DNA of 64,000 nucleotides from Pseudochrobactrum asaccharolyticum (GCF_003314995.1 NZ_QNRH01000001.1:683436-747435), one strand, 5' to 3'. Shown: positions 19,146 through 30,646, counted from the stretch's first letter. The notes: generated by a model from the sequence alone, not told the origin. Numbers and translations: made by a program.

Positions 19146-21035
19146 TCAGAAAGATAAAGCCTGATCCATCAGAGTCTGATTGATCTTAACCGGATATTCG
19201 CTCTGCAGGCGGCCGACCAGCTGTTCCAGCAGGTCATCGCCAATGCGCGAGGAAATGGCATCGCGGGTGCCCTGTGGCAGGCTTTCAGCGCTGACACCGG
19301 CAGGCTCTGTGGTTTCAGTTACCTGGAACAGAATCTGTGTATCTTTATTGATACCATTGGCTACGCCGCTCAGCTTGTCCGGACCGCCGAAGATCTGGGC
19401 AATGGCAGCAGGTGCCAGTTCAGAATCGGTTGCTGTACGGGTCAGGCCACGCTTGGTCTGTTTTTCCACGCCAACTTCCTGAGCCAGTGTATCCATGGTT
19501 GCACCGGCTTCGAGACGCTTGCGCAGCTCTTCAGCTTTAGCAGTGAGACCTTTGACAGCGGCATCCTGTTTCCATTCTGCTGTAACCTGATCTTTGACTT
19601 CATCAAATGTTTTGTCGCGGGCAGGGGTTACACCATCCAGCTGATACCAGATGTAACCACGGGTCTGAGTTGGCAAAGCATCATTGTCGATGCCCTGATC
19701 CGATTCAAAGACAGAGGTCAGGAAAGAAGGCAGTTGCGGCAGGTCTGCGACAGGCTTACCGTCCGGGCCATTACCGTTTGCATCAACGGCTTCAATGGTT
19801 TTGACTTTAAGCTTCAGCTTTTCAGCAGCCTGAGCCAATGTTGCTCCGTTGCCGCGTTCTTCTTCATAAGAGTCATGAACAGCATTCAGCGAGGCCAGCG
19901 CCTGTGTCAGAGCCAGTGTTTTACGGATTTCCGGTTCAACCTCTGCTTCTGTTTTAACAGTTGCCGCATCAACAGCGCTGATGTGCAGAATGACAGGGCC
20001 GAAAGCGCCTTTCACCACATCACTTGTGCCATTGGCAGCTAATGCAAAAGCTGCATCAGCAATGACTGCATCCGGCAGTTCGCCTTTTACAAAAGTGCCG
20101 AGCTTAACATCTTCAGGCTTTTTGCCTTTTTCCGCTACAAGATCAGCAAAGCTGGTGCCGGCTTTGATTTTTTCAGCGGCAGCTTTAGCTTCATCTTCAT
20201 TCGCGAATGTCAGCTGTTCAATGGTGCGTTTTTCTTCAGTGGAGAAACGCGCAACATTCTTTTTGTAATAATCCTGAATTTCTTCCGGTGTTACGTCGGC
20301 TTCATTCACAATATCCTGCGCTTCCAGCGGAACATAGCTGACTTTGCGATATTCCGGTGCGCGGTAATTGCCGAGATGGCTTTCATACCATTTTTTCAGT
20401 TCAGCTTCATCAGGTGTTGCGATTGTATCGGCTTTTTCCTGAGTAAGCGTGATGTAATCAACAGTGCGGCTTTCACCGTCATAAAGCGCCAGTGCTTTGA
20501 ACAGCGTATCCGGTGCGGCCATACCATCAGACACCGCTTCAACAATCTGCTGACGCAGTGCGAATTTGGTGCGGCTGTCGAAATAGCTCTGCGGGCTCAT
20601 GCCAGCCTGACGCAGCACAGCGTTAAACTGATTGTTGGAGAAACGGCCGCTTGAGTCCAGAAACGCCTGATCTTCACCGGTGAGGCGGGCGAGGTGATCT
20701 TTCGACATACCCAGACCCATCTGACGTGCCTGCTCATCAAGCAGAACACCTGCAACCAGCTGGCCGGTAACCTGTGCAGGAATACCGAGCGCTTTTGCCT
20801 GATCGCGGGTCAGCTGCTGGCGCAACTGGTTGGAAACGGCAATCACCTGACGATCATAGGCCAGACGATACTCAGTCGGCGTTACTGATGAGCCTCCGGC
20901 TTCCAGAACAGCATTGCCGCTAAAACCTTCACGGAACACATCTGCGATACCCCAAGCTGCGAAGGAGAGGACGAGAAGGCCGAGAAAGAATTTTGAAACC
21001 CAGGATTTGGATGCAGTGCGCAAGCTGTCAAGCAT
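19146..21035 (-). CDS. ppiD: PpiD-like membrane-anchored peptidyl-prolyl isomerase
   Basis: The start ATG at 21035 has AAAGG upstream and gives 629 residues. Residues 12-33 (WVSKFFLGLLVLSFAAWGIADVF) form one membrane anchor, followed by a SurA-type N-terminal chaperone domain and a parvulin domain at about 240-355 (EEKRTIEQLTF, GTSFADLVAEKG, LGTFVKGEL, KGAFGPVILHI). The protein should face the periplasm and help newly exported proteins fold. It stands first in the ppiD-trpD-trpC-moaC-moeA run, as in related Hyphomicrobiales. Confidence 0.93.
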   Translation of the reverse strand: MLDSLRTASKSWVSKFFLGLLVLSFAAWGIADVFREGFSGNAVLEAGGSSVTPTEYRLAYDRQVIAVSNQLRQQLTRDQAKALGIPAQVTGQLVAGVLLDEQARQMGLGMSKDHLARLTGEDQAFLDSSGRFSNNQFNAVLRQAGMSPQSYFDSRTKFALRQQIVEAVSDGMAAPDTLFKALALYDGESRTVDYITLTQEKADTIATPDEAELKKWYESHLGNYRAPEYRKVSYVPLEAQDIVNEADVTPEEIQDYYKKNVARFSTEEKRTIEQLTFANEDEAKAAAEKIKAGTSFADLVAEKGKKPEDVKLGTFVKGELPDAVIADAAFALAANGTSDVVKGAFGPVILHISAVDAATVKTEAEVEPEIRKTLALTQALASLNAVHDSYEEERGNGATLAQAAEKLKLKVKTIEAVDANGNGPDGKPVADLPQLPSFLTSVFESDQGIDNDALPTQTRGYIWYQLDGVTPARDKTFDEVKDQVTAEWKQDAAVKGLTAKAEELRKRLEAGATMDTLAQEVGVEKQTKRGLTRTATDSELAPAAIAQIFGGPDKLSGVANGINKDTQILFQVTETTEPAGVSAESLPQGTRDAISSRIGDDLLEQLVGRLQSEYPVKINQTLMDQALSF

Positions 21036-21371
21036 AGAAGTACCTTTGTGGAGTAAACTCACTTTGTTAAATAAGGGGATAGCCGCCGATGGGTATGCAG
21101 TCAAACGGAAACCTGCTTATAGAGAGCGAATGACCAAAAGAATTGTGGCATTATTACCGTTTATACGAATAGTGAGCGTCGTTTTGGGGATTTGCTTTCA
21201 CAGACGAATTTGCTAGAGCGTGTCGCAATTCATCGCCTTCTGAACTGTCGCGCACATTGCGGCAGGATCAGTCGAGGGTGCAAATCGGCTCTGTCCGGAC
21301 GCTCTATGATGCACGGATATTGCCAAAATCCGCTATAAAATGCGGTTGAGATCATTGGTGAGGAGGGTGTA
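21036..21371. other. Divergent ppiD-tpiA region with a 93-bp repeat-like palindrome
   Basis: This region holds the promoters of ppiD and tpiA. TAGAGCG at 21214-21220 and CGCTCTA at 21300-21306 are inverted and enclose about 80 bp with GTGTCGCAATTC and GCGCACATTGCGGC. The opening CTAGAGCRTGTCGCA recurs near 62630, ahead of the ABC permease genes. It may be a second short repeat family. No gene is seen. Confidence 0.5.
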
Positions 21372-22136
21372 ATGACCCCGGAAATTCGTCCGCTCGTTGC
21401 GGGAAACTGGAAAATGAACGGCACCGGCGAACAGCTGGGAGAGCTGCGTGCAATTGCTGCCAATCTCAGCACCGATATTGGCCGTAAATTCGACGTGGTG
21501 ATCTGCGTTCCTTCCACTCTGATTTCGCGTGCAGCTGCAACGCCGGAGACTGATGCGATCGGTGTTGGCGGTCAGGATTGCCATGCAGCAGAATCAGGCG
21601 CTCATACCGGCGATATTTCTGCGCAGATGCTGAAAGAAGCAGGCGCGAGCCATGTTATCCTCGGTCACTCCGAGCGCCGTACAGATCATCATGAGACCAG
21701 TGAAGCCGTCTGCGCCAAAGTACAGGCCGCATGGAGAGCCGGGCTGACAACGATTGTTTGTGTTGGTGAAACTGCCGAACAGAAACAGGCCGATCAGACC
21801 CTCGAAATCGTTGGTCAGCAGATCGCGGATTCTCTGCCGGAAGGCGTAACGCCGGAAAATACAGTTGTTGCCTATGAGCCTATGTGGGCAATCGGCACCG
21901 GTCTTACACCAACCGTATCAGATGTGCGCACAGTGCATGCTTTCATCCGCTCCAAGCTGATTGAGCGTTTCGGTGCAAAAGGCGCGCATCTGCGTCTGCT
22001 TTATGGTGGTTCGGTTAAGCCGAATAATGCAGTTGAATTGCTCGGTGTTGCTGATGTTGATGGCGCGCTCGTTGGTGGTGCCAGCCTGAAAGCAACCGAT
22101 TTTCTTGCTATTTGTGACGCTTATCGCGTACTCTGA
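21372..22136 (+). CDS. tpiA: Triosephosphate isomerase
   Basis: ATG 21372 follows AGGAGGG, a strong site. The 254-residue TIM barrel has VAGNWKMNG, ILGHSERR with the catalytic His, VAYEPMWAIGTG with the catalytic Glu, and LLYGGSVKPNN for phosphate binding. It interconverts dihydroxyacetone phosphate and glyceraldehyde 3-phosphate. secG follows 112 bp later on the same strand. Confidence 0.98.
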   Translation: MTPEIRPLVAGNWKMNGTGEQLGELRAIAANLSTDIGRKFDVVICVPSTLISRAAATPETDAIGVGGQDCHAAESGAHTGDISAQMLKEAGASHVILGHSERRTDHHETSEAVCAKVQAAWRAGLTTIVCVGETAEQKQADQTLEIVGQQIADSLPEGVTPENTVVAYEPMWAIGTGLTPTVSDVRTVHAFIRSKLIERFGAKGAHLRLLYGGSVKPNNAVELLGVADVDGALVGGASLKATDFLAICDAYRVL

Positions 22137-22248
22137 GCCTGAATAAATGCCGATCCCTTGCAAGCATTCGTTTGCAGGGGGTTGGATTGTCGGATAAATC
22201 CGTGTAGTAAGCCCTTTCTATTCTTATGAGAAAGCAGTCCGGAAACTC

Positions 22249-22632
22249 ATGCAAAACGTTCTTATTGTTATTCACCTCCTGATCGTTCTCGCACTTGTCG
22301 GCGTTGTTTTGATTCAGCGCTCCGAAGGTGGTGGTCTTGGTATCGGTGGTGGTTCGGGTTTCATGTCAGCGCGTGGTGCTGCCAATGCTCTGACCCGCAC
22401 AACAGCTATTCTGGGTGCTGGTTTCTTTGCGACTTCGCTGCTTCTCGGTATCCTGGCCATGAATGGTGAACGTCCGACAGATATTCTCAATCGTATTCCT
22501 GCGGGCAACTCCCAGACAGCTCCGGCTGGCGGTAATGGTATTCTTGATCAGCTCGGTGGCGGTACAACAACACCTGAAGCTGCACCGGAGCAGCCTGCAG
22601 CACCTGCAAGTCAGGTTCCAAGCTCTCAGTAA
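22249..22632 (+). CDS. secG: SecG, protein-export channel subunit
   Basis: The 127-residue protein has two membrane helices (about residues 4-23 and 55-75) joined by a Gly-rich loop with QRSEGGGLGIGGGSGFMSARG, as in SecG. It assists SecYEG in moving exported proteins through the inner membrane. The C-terminal tail is rich in Gly, Pro, Ala and Gln, as usual in alphaproteobacteria. The tpiA-secG-pyrG order is common in this group; here an L,D-transpeptidase gene is placed before pyrG. Confidence 0.94.
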   Translation: MQNVLIVIHLLIVLALVGVVLIQRSEGGGLGIGGGSGFMSARGAANALTRTTAILGAGFFATSLLLGILAMNGERPTDILNRIPAGNSQTAPAGGNGILDQLGGGTTTPEAAPEQPAAPASQVPSSQ

Positions 22633-22655
22633 GAGCCGGTCAGATTGAACTTTTT

Positions 22656-22683
22656 AAAAGCCTCCCTCGCGGAGGCTTTTCTA
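22656..22683 (+). terminator. secG terminator
   Basis: AAAAGCCTCC-ctcgc-GGAGGCTTTT at 22656-22680, 24 bp after the secG stop, with a U run. Confidence 0.92.
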
Positions 22684-22864
22684 TTCTTAAGGCTTCTTAA
22701 GAAAAGTGTTGCAGGCTTGCCATAGATGACGGGATTAGCTTGTGGGAAACATATTGCCCGTTGAGAGATGTGAAAGTTTAGCCTATCAGCAGGTAACCTG
22801 ATTTACACATCATCTTCCGCATATCTTCATCAGATGCGCATAAAAGAGTGTTCGAGAAAGCCCC

Positions 22865-23506
22865 ATGATTTCATCGCGTGTTCTCATCGCCGGTTTTGCC
22901 GGTTTGTGCTTAAGTTTCTCAGCTTTGACCGGTCTGGCTTCGGCGCAGACTGCACCAGCTGCAGAAGAAGCGCCTAAGGCTGCTAAATCTGAAAAGAAAA
23001 AGGCACCTGCGCAGAAGGTTGCTAAAACCAAATATAATATTGATCCGAAATTTCAGGCACAGACTGTTGCTTTCTCGGGTTATCCGGTCGGAACAATCGT
23101 TGTCGATCCGTCCAAATATTTCCTTTATTTGGTAGAAACACCAACCACTGCACGTCGCTACGGTATTGCAGTTGGTAAAGTTGGTCTGGAATTCAAAGGC
23201 AGCGGTACAATCAATGCCAAGCGCGAATGGCCGCGTTGGATTCCAACGGCCGATATGGTGAAGCGTAATCCGCAGCATTACGGCCGCATTAAAAACGGTA
23301 TGGATGGTGGTATGGGCAACCCGCTGGGTTCCCGCGCGCTGTACCTGTTTCAGGGCAATAAAGATACCTATATCCGTATTCACGGCACAGTTCAGCCTTG
23401 GACAATCGGTAGTGCGGCTTCAAATGGCTGCTTCCGTATGACCAATGAAGATGTGATGGAACTTTATGAGCGCGTTAATCTGGGTGCGACTGTCGTCGTT
23501 CTTTGA
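22865..23506 (+). CDS. L,D-transpeptidase (YkuD family), exported
   Basis: The 213-residue protein starts with a signal peptide (residues 1-27, cleavage near ASAQ), then a Lys/Ala-rich linker to about residue 58, then the YkuD domain. The catalytic stretch IHGTVQPWTIGSAASNGCFRM has the histidine and cysteine of the HGT...SxGCxR motif. Such enzymes form 3-3 peptidoglycan cross-links or attach outer-membrane proteins to peptidoglycan; in Hyphomicrobiales this family tethers the outer membrane or drives polar growth. It is flanked by terminators, so it is likely a single-gene unit. Confidence 0.92.
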   Translation: MISSRVLIAGFAGLCLSFSALTGLASAQTAPAAEEAPKAAKSEKKKAPAQKVAKTKYNIDPKFQAQTVAFSGYPVGTIVVDPSKYFLYLVETPTTARRYGIAVGKVGLEFKGSGTINAKREWPRWIPTADMVKRNPQHYGRIKNGMDGGMGNPLGSRALYLFQGNKDTYIRIHGTVQPWTIGSAASNGCFRMTNEDVMELYERVNLGATVVVL

Positions 23507-25505
<1,999 letters not shown>

Positions 25506-25512
25506 CCAATGC

Positions 25513-25541
25513 AACGGGCACTGTTAAAGTGCCCGTTTTGC
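25513..25541 (+). terminator. pyrG terminator
   Basis: AACGGGCACT (25513-25522) pairs with AGTGCCCGTT (25528-25537), followed by TTGCTTTT. Confidence 0.9.
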
Positions 25542-25682
25542 TTTTATCAAAAGAGACTGGATATTGCGTAAGCTAATATCCATATGCTGAGAACGAGACT
25601 GCTTTGCGCTTATCAGCGCTATGAGTCTGCGTGATTATTTATTCTGAAAAGTCAGGCTACTTTTCAAATTTGAGGAACAGAG

Positions 25683-26525
25683 ATGACTGCCAATTCTGTT
25701 ATTGAGATCAAGGCGCCGTCAGGCAATGTCGTATTTTCCAACAAGGGCGCATTGTCGATCATTGCTGGCCCGTGTCAGATGGAAAGCCGTGAACACGCTT
25801 ATGAAATGGCCGGTTCCTTGAAGGAAATGACAGATAAGCTCGGTATCGGACTGGTTTATAAATCGAGCTTTGACAAAGCCAATCGTACATCGCTGAAAGG
25901 TCAGCGTGGTATTGGTCTGGAAAAGGCTCTGGAAGTCTTTGCTGATCTCAAGAAAGATTTCGGCTTTCCGGTACTGACCGATGTTCACACTGAAGAACAA
26001 TGTGCAGTTGTCGGTGAAGTTGTTGATGTGCTGCAGATTCCGGCATTCCTTTGCCGTCAGACTGATCTTCTGATTGCAGCAGCCAACACCGGTCGTGTGG
26101 TCAATGTCAAAAAAGGCCAGTTTCTCGCGCCTTGGGACATGAAAAATGTCATGGCCAAAGTGATTGAAAGCGGCAATCCGAATGTGATGCTGACCGAACG
26201 CGGTGCATCTTTCGGCTATAATACACTTGTGTCGGATATGCGTTCGCTGCCGATTATGGCTGGCATGGGTGCACCGGTGATTTTTGATGCAACCCATTCG
26301 GTTCAGCAGCCGGGCGGCCGTGGCGAAACCAGTGGCGGTCAGCGTGAGTTTGTTGAAACATTGGCGCGTGCAGCCGTTGCTGTAGGCGTGGCTGGCGTGT
26401 TCATTGAAACCCATCAAGATCCGGATAATGCACCATCGGATGGTCCAAATATGGTTGCAATTAAGGATATGCCGCGTCTGCTCGAAACGCTGATGGCTTT
26501 TGACCGTTTGGCAAAGTCTCTCTGA
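25683..26525 (+). CDS. kdsA: 3-deoxy-D-manno-octulosonate 8-phosphate synthase
   Basis: ATG 25683 follows GAGGAACAG. The 280-residue enzyme joins arabinose 5-phosphate and phosphoenolpyruvate to give Kdo-8-phosphate for the inner core of lipopolysaccharide. Landmarks are [27 protein letters not shown] and [13 protein letters not shown]. It follows pyrG, as in related genomes. The enolase gene often found next is absent; a TonB receptor gene on the opposite strand is there instead. Confidence 0.97.
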   Translation: MTANSVIEIKAPSGNVVFSNKGALSIIAGPCQMESREHAYEMAGSLKEMTDKLGIGLVYKSSFDKANRTSLKGQRGIGLEKALEVFADLKKDFGFPVLTDVHTEEQCAVVGEVVDVLQIPAFLCRQTDLLIAAANTGRVVNVKKGQFLAPWDMKNVMAKVIESGNPNVMLTERGASFGYNTLVSDMRSLPIMAGMGAPVIFDATHSVQQPGGRGETSGGQREFVETLARAAVAVGVAGVFIETHQDPDNAPSDGPNMVAIKDMPRLLETLMAFDRLAKSL

Positions 26526-26542
26526 TTTAGAAAACAGCTTAA

Positions 26543-26573
26543 AAAAAGCCCCGATTTTTGCGGGGCTTTTTCG
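26543..26573. terminator. Bidirectional terminator between kdsA and the TonB receptor gene
   Basis: AAAGCCCCG-atttttg-CGGGGCTTT has an A run before it and a T run after it. It can therefore end transcripts from both convergent genes. Confidence 0.92.
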
Positions 26574-26574
26574 T

Positions 26575-28917
26575 TTAAAACTTACGGCTGAGACTGACTT
26601 TAAAGTTCCGGCCAGGCATCGCTGAAATGCCATCGCTTAGATATGGCTCATAATATTTGTCGAAGATATTTTCGACGGCCAGATGCAGCTCTGTATCTTT
26701 CATCATACCGGAGCGTGGTGTCCAGTCGAGAAACACATCATGCAAATTATAAGCATCGCTTGGTTTGCGGGCATAGAGATTGCCGCCCTGATTGTAAGCT
26801 GTTTTATGTTGCTTGGCGACAAACGTGCCGACCCAACCGAACATTAAATCGTATTCTGCAACCTTCCAGCCAAGAGTTGTCGACAGTGTATTGGGCGCAA
26901 GATCATGAATATAGGTGTCATTGGGTGAGTAAACATTATTCACCAAACCGTGACGTTTACCATCCATATAGCTGTAGCGAATATTGGCAAAATAATTGCT
27001 GGTGTCGTAGTTAGCGGAAAGTTCAAAGCCTTTGGTGTAGAACGACGGAATGTTCCAGTAAAACGGTACTTGCTCACCTTTCGGCAGGTTAGCCGAACCG
27101 AACCTGCGCCAAACCTGATCTGTTACATGATTATAATAGACCGAGGCTTTGAGCGAGAGCATGTCATCATCGCTGAAGACCTGATCAAAATCAGCTTTGA
27201 CACCAATATTGATATTGTTGTTCCGCTCGCCTTTAAGCTGACGGCTGGTGCCTGGTGCACTGCTCAGATCACTCTGATTGGAAAAGGTTTCATCAATATT
27301 CGGTGCGCGGAAAGAATACGCCCAGTCCGCAAAGAATTGCAGGTTTGATGTTGGTTCATAAACAACACTGAATGCTGGTGTTACCGCATCATGTGAAACT
27401 GCAGAAAAATCGTGACCGGCTTTAGGATTGTTGAAACGTGGGGCGGCATTTGGTGTGCCTTCCGTGCGGATGTAGTCGTAGCGAATACCCGGTATCAGCG
27501 TCAGCTGGTCGGTAATTGTGATTTTATCATAGGCATAAATCCCAAGACTGTCCTGCTTGCCGCCCGGCATAAACCATGGTGCATAATGCCCGTAATTATA
27601 CTGAGGATCGGTAGGTCTGCTGATATCGAACATATCAGTTTTACGTCTATGCTTATTCAGCTGTACGCCATAATTGACGCTATGTTCAAAACCACCCAAT
27701 TGAAATTTAGACGTATTTTCTGCTTCAAGATGCAGGTCTGAATAGAGCGAGTGGAGTTCTTGTCCGCCGGTCGATGCGCTTGGCTTGTAATTAGGCAAGC
27801 CGGTCGGGCGTGATGTATCGAGCTGTGTGGAGGAATAGCTCAGCATAATACGGGCATCAACCAGATCGCTGTCACCGTGATATTTATATTCAAGGCTGCC
27901 ATTCACATCTTTAAATTCGCGCCATGAGAGGCGGCGAAGCAAAGCCTGACGGTAACCGTATTTGTCAATGTCATATTGGCTGACAACGATCTGCCCGCGA
28001 ATGGCTGCGACCGGCCCCCAATTATCAGAAGTGCCGTAACGCATCGCGGCGGTCAGTTCATGATTATCGACCGTGGCGCTGGCTTTACCTGTAAAGGACG
28101 TTAGCTGGTCGTTGGAATAGGTATAGCGCTCACCGCCGCCGACACGAACATCATCACCTTTACGCCATGTAACGGCTGCAAGGCCGTCATAGGTCACAGG
28201 TGTACCGAAATCCGAACGACCATAGACAGCAGCTGATTCTGTCAGGCCGCGATTGGCGCTTTGATAGCCGGTTTTCAGCCATGCCCCCCAGCTTTCACCG
28301 TCACGCAGCATGTCAGCAGCAGAGCGGGTTTCCATCTTGATGGTGCCGCCGAAGCCGCCATTGCCGTATTTGACTGAGGTTGAGCCTTTTTCAATTTCGA
28401 CGCTTTTCAACAATTCAGGCTCAATAAAAATTGTGCCCTGATCATATTGCTCAAAATTCTTACGGGCGCCATCAAGGATAACACGTACGTCAGTCTGTCT
28501 GCCGAAGCCGCGGATGGCAATGCCTTGCCCCTGAATACGCACGCCACCGAGCAACGCGACACCCGGTACGGATTTCAGCAGTTCAGGCAAGGATGATGCC
28601 TGTGCTTTTTCAATCGCTTGTGTATCCAGTGCCGCAACATTAGGGGCAGCTGTGCCGTAACTACCGTCACCGGCAACAATGCCATTGATAAGCGTAATGG
28701 TGTTTAATTGAACGGTGCCGTTTTGTGCGGTTGTTGCTTCATTGGTACTGGTCGCTGCCGGTTGGGATTGCTTGGTTTGTGCGACGCTTGCAGCTGTCAA
28801 TGACAGGAGGGGAATACTGCTTAAAACGGTGCTTGTAAGAAATAAAACTGTAAATTTTTGCAGGCATGAAAACGTGCGTGCACCGGAGGCTGAACCACCG
28901 GCAGCATAAGCGGACAT
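26575..28917 (-). CDS. TonB-dependent outer-membrane receptor, probably for haem or an iron chelate
   Basis: ATG 28917 follows AAGGAG. The 780-residue precursor has a long N-terminus with a hydrophobic segment (about residues 22-46) acting as signal sequence. A plug domain follows (LPELLKSVPGVALLGG, IAIRGFGRQTDVRVILDG, LLKSVEIEKGSTSVKYGNG), then a beta-barrel ending in Phe (NFKVSLSRKF). FRAPNIDETF and YNLHDVFLDW in the barrel resemble the haem/haemoglobin receptor group, so haem uptake is my best inference. No haem-transport genes adjoin it. A palindrome at 29009-29041 lies upstream and may control it. Confidence 0.88.
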   Translation of the reverse strand: MSAYAAGGSASGARTFSCLQKFTVLFLTSTVLSSIPLLSLTAASVAQTKQSQPAATSTNEATTAQNGTVQLNTITLINGIVAGDGSYGTAAPNVAALDTQAIEKAQASSLPELLKSVPGVALLGGVRIQGQGIAIRGFGRQTDVRVILDGARKNFEQYDQGTIFIEPELLKSVEIEKGSTSVKYGNGGFGGTIKMETRSAADMLRDGESWGAWLKTGYQSANRGLTESAAVYGRSDFGTPVTYDGLAAVTWRKGDDVRVGGGERYTYSNDQLTSFTGKASATVDNHELTAAMRYGTSDNWGPVAAIRGQIVVSQYDIDKYGYRQALLRRLSWREFKDVNGSLEYKYHGDSDLVDARIMLSYSSTQLDTSRPTGLPNYKPSASTGGQELHSLYSDLHLEAENTSKFQLGGFEHSVNYGVQLNKHRRKTDMFDISRPTDPQYNYGHYAPWFMPGGKQDSLGIYAYDKITITDQLTLIPGIRYDYIRTEGTPNAAPRFNNPKAGHDFSAVSHDAVTPAFSVVYEPTSNLQFFADWAYSFRAPNIDETFSNQSDLSSAPGTSRQLKGERNNNINIGVKADFDQVFSDDDMLSLKASVYYNHVTDQVWRRFGSANLPKGEQVPFYWNIPSFYTKGFELSANYDTSNYFANIRYSYMDGKRHGLVNNVYSPNDTYIHDLAPNTLSTTLGWKVAEYDLMFGWVGTFVAKQHKTAYNQGGNLYARKPSDAYNLHDVFLDWTPRSGMMKDTELHLAVENIFDKYYEPYLSDGISAMPGRNFKVSLSRKF

Positions 28918-29008
28918 AAGCGCAACTCCTTGGGAGGATGTGTTGTTCAGGCTTTATTAACGAATGCGCCTGCCATAGTGTATTTGTTGCGCTTTGCATA
29001 TATGTTTT

Positions 29009-29041
29009 GCCTAAACAAGACAATTTTTGTCGTGTTTAGGC
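29009..29041. promoter_or_regulatory. 15-bp near-perfect palindrome ahead of the TonB receptor gene
   Basis: GCCTAAACAAGACAA (29009-29023) and TTGTCGTGTTTAGGC (29027-29041) match in 14 of 15 positions around TTT. It sits 92 bp before the receptor start and 13 bp after the stop codon of the Lrp-like gene. No U-tract follows on either strand, which favours an operator over a terminator, although a hairpin ending the Lrp-like transcript is possible. Confidence 0.6.
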
Positions 29042-29053
29042 TGAGTAATCTGT

Positions 29054-29536
29054 TTACAGACGCGCTTTGGTGCTGCGCGGGGTCGCCAGAAGCAAATTGG
29101 TTTCGCTGTTGGTAATGCCCGCAACCAGACGCACACGGCGCAGTACACTGTCGAAATCAGTGAGTGTATCGGCATTGATTTCTGCAATCAGATCCCAGCG
29201 ACCATTGGTGGTGTGAATTTCCGAAATCTCCGAGAAGCCGCCCAGCGCTTTTACCACGCGCTCTGTCACATGGCCTTCAATAGCGATCATCATAATACCG
29301 CGAACAGCCTGCTCAACAGTGTCCGCACGCAGGATAACCGTATAGCCGAGAATGTGGCCGTCTTTTTCCAGACGTTCGAGGCGGGCGCGGGCGGTTGCGC
29401 GGGAAACACCGGCATCAAGAGCCAGATCAGAGATACTGCGGCGGGCATTATGACGGAGCAGGGTGATGAGTTTCTGGTCTAGTTCGTCCACGGTCTTACC
29501 ATTTTGTTTATTTAACTGATCATTCTGATAAAGCAT
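29054..29536 (-). CDS. Lrp/AsnC-family transcriptional regulator, probable arginine-catabolism control
   Basis: The start is taken at ATG 29536 (160 residues); a TTG at 29575 would add 13 residues and a GTG farther in would give the usual Lrp start. The protein has an N-terminal helix-turn-helix (VDELDQKLITLLRHNARRSISDLA, SRATARARLERL) and a C-terminal RAM ligand-binding domain (RGIMMIAIEGH, ISEIHTTNGRWDLIAEI). Lrp-type proteins sense amino acids. It is divergent from the arginase gene, so activation of the arginase/ornithine cyclodeaminase pathway by arginine or ornithine is the likely job. Confidence 0.88.
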   Translation of the reverse strand: MLYQNDQLNKQNGKTVDELDQKLITLLRHNARRSISDLALDAGVSRATARARLERLEKDGHILGYTVILRADTVEQAVRGIMMIAIEGHVTERVVKALGGFSEISEIHTTNGRWDLIAEINADTLTDFDSVLRRVRLVAGITNSETNLLLATPRSTKARL

Positions 29537-29663
29537 CTGTGGAGATTTGCCAATCTTCTCTGTCCACTCTGCCAATGATTCATGATTTTATACCGGAAAA
29601 TCACAGCCCAGACTGCGCTTGAGCGGACGGCTTGTGGAAAAATGATAGTCGTGAGGAACATAT

Positions 29664-30587
29664 ATGCATTGTAAGCTGATTGGTGCACCCGTGCAGGACG
29701 GAACCGGACGCATGGGCTGTGAAATGGGGCCGAGCGCTTTTCGCGCTGCCGGACTGACACAGGCTCTGGAAGAGCTGGGTCATAATGTGACCGATCTTGG
29801 CAATGTAGAACCGGCACCGAAGCGGGCACTGACTCATTCCAATCCGGCTCTGAAAAATCTTTCTGAAATCGTTGCATGGATTGAGGCGCTGGATAAAGCT
29901 GCCTATGACCATAGTGCTGACGGTTTCCCGATCTTCCTCGGCGGCGATCATGCATTGGCTGCCGGTACTGTATGCGGCCTGAGCCGTCGCGCCAAAGAGC
30001 TGGGACGCCCGCTTTTTGTACTGTGGCTTGATGCCCATACGGATTTCCACACACTGGAAACCACAGCCAGTGGTAATCTGCATGGCACACCTGTGGCCTA
30101 TTACACCGGTCAGAAGGGCTTTGAAGGCACTTTCCCTGAAGTGCTGGCACCGGTTGATCCGGCCAATGTCTGCATGATTGGTATCCGCTCGGTTGATCCG
30201 GCAGAACGTGTTGCAATCAGCAAGACTGAAGTCACCGTCAATGACATGCGTATGATCGATGAGCACGGCGTTGTGGCTTTGCTCAACCGCTTCCTGCAGC
30301 GTGTTAAAGACGCCAATGGTCTGCTGCATGTCAGCCTTGATGTGGATTTCCTTGATCCGAATATCGCACCGGCTGTTGGTACAACCGTACCGGGCGGCGC
30401 GACTTTCCGCGAAGCGCATCTGATTATGGAAATGCTGCATGACAGTGAGCTGGTCACCAGCTTCGAGGCTGTCGAGCTTAATCCGTTCCTTGATGAGCGC
30501 GGTCGTACGGCCTTCCTGATGGTCGATCTGATCGCCAGCCTGATGGGGCGCAGCGTGATGGATCGTCCGACACGCAGCTTCGCATAG
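29664..30587 (+). CDS. rocF: Arginase
   Basis: The 307-residue enzyme splits arginine to ornithine and urea using two manganese ions. Metal motifs are GGDHALAAG, DAHTDFHT (with the usual DAHxD) and SLDVDFLDP. GAPVQDGTGRMGCEMGPSAF at the N-terminus is typical. The next gene on the strand, ornithine cyclodeaminase, uses the product, so both serve arginine use as nitrogen and carbon source. An Lrp-type regulator gene is divergent. Confidence 0.97.
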   Translation: MHCKLIGAPVQDGTGRMGCEMGPSAFRAAGLTQALEELGHNVTDLGNVEPAPKRALTHSNPALKNLSEIVAWIEALDKAAYDHSADGFPIFLGGDHALAAGTVCGLSRRAKELGRPLFVLWLDAHTDFHTLETTASGNLHGTPVAYYTGQKGFEGTFPEVLAPVDPANVCMIGIRSVDPAERVAISKTEVTVNDMRMIDEHGVVALLNRFLQRVKDANGLLHVSLDVDFLDPNIAPAVGTTVPGGATFREAHLIMEMLHDSELVTSFEAVELNPFLDERGRTAFLMVDLIASLMGRSVMDRPTRSFA

Positions 30588-30606
30588 AGCTGAAAGTTTC
30601 AAAAAC

Positions 30607-30646
30607 AGAGCGCCCGCAAGCCAGAAGGTAAGCAGGCGCTCTTTCT
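30607..30646 (+). terminator. Terminator after arginase gene
   Basis: AGAGCGCCCGC (30607-30617) pairs with GCAGGCGCTCT (30632-30642) with one mismatch and is followed by TTCTT. The ornithine cyclodeaminase gene beyond may have its own promoter or need readthrough. Confidence 0.75.

Noticed and set aside
25719-26633. 304-residue frame antisense to kdsA
   Set aside because: Shadow of a conserved gene; it also crosses a strong terminator.
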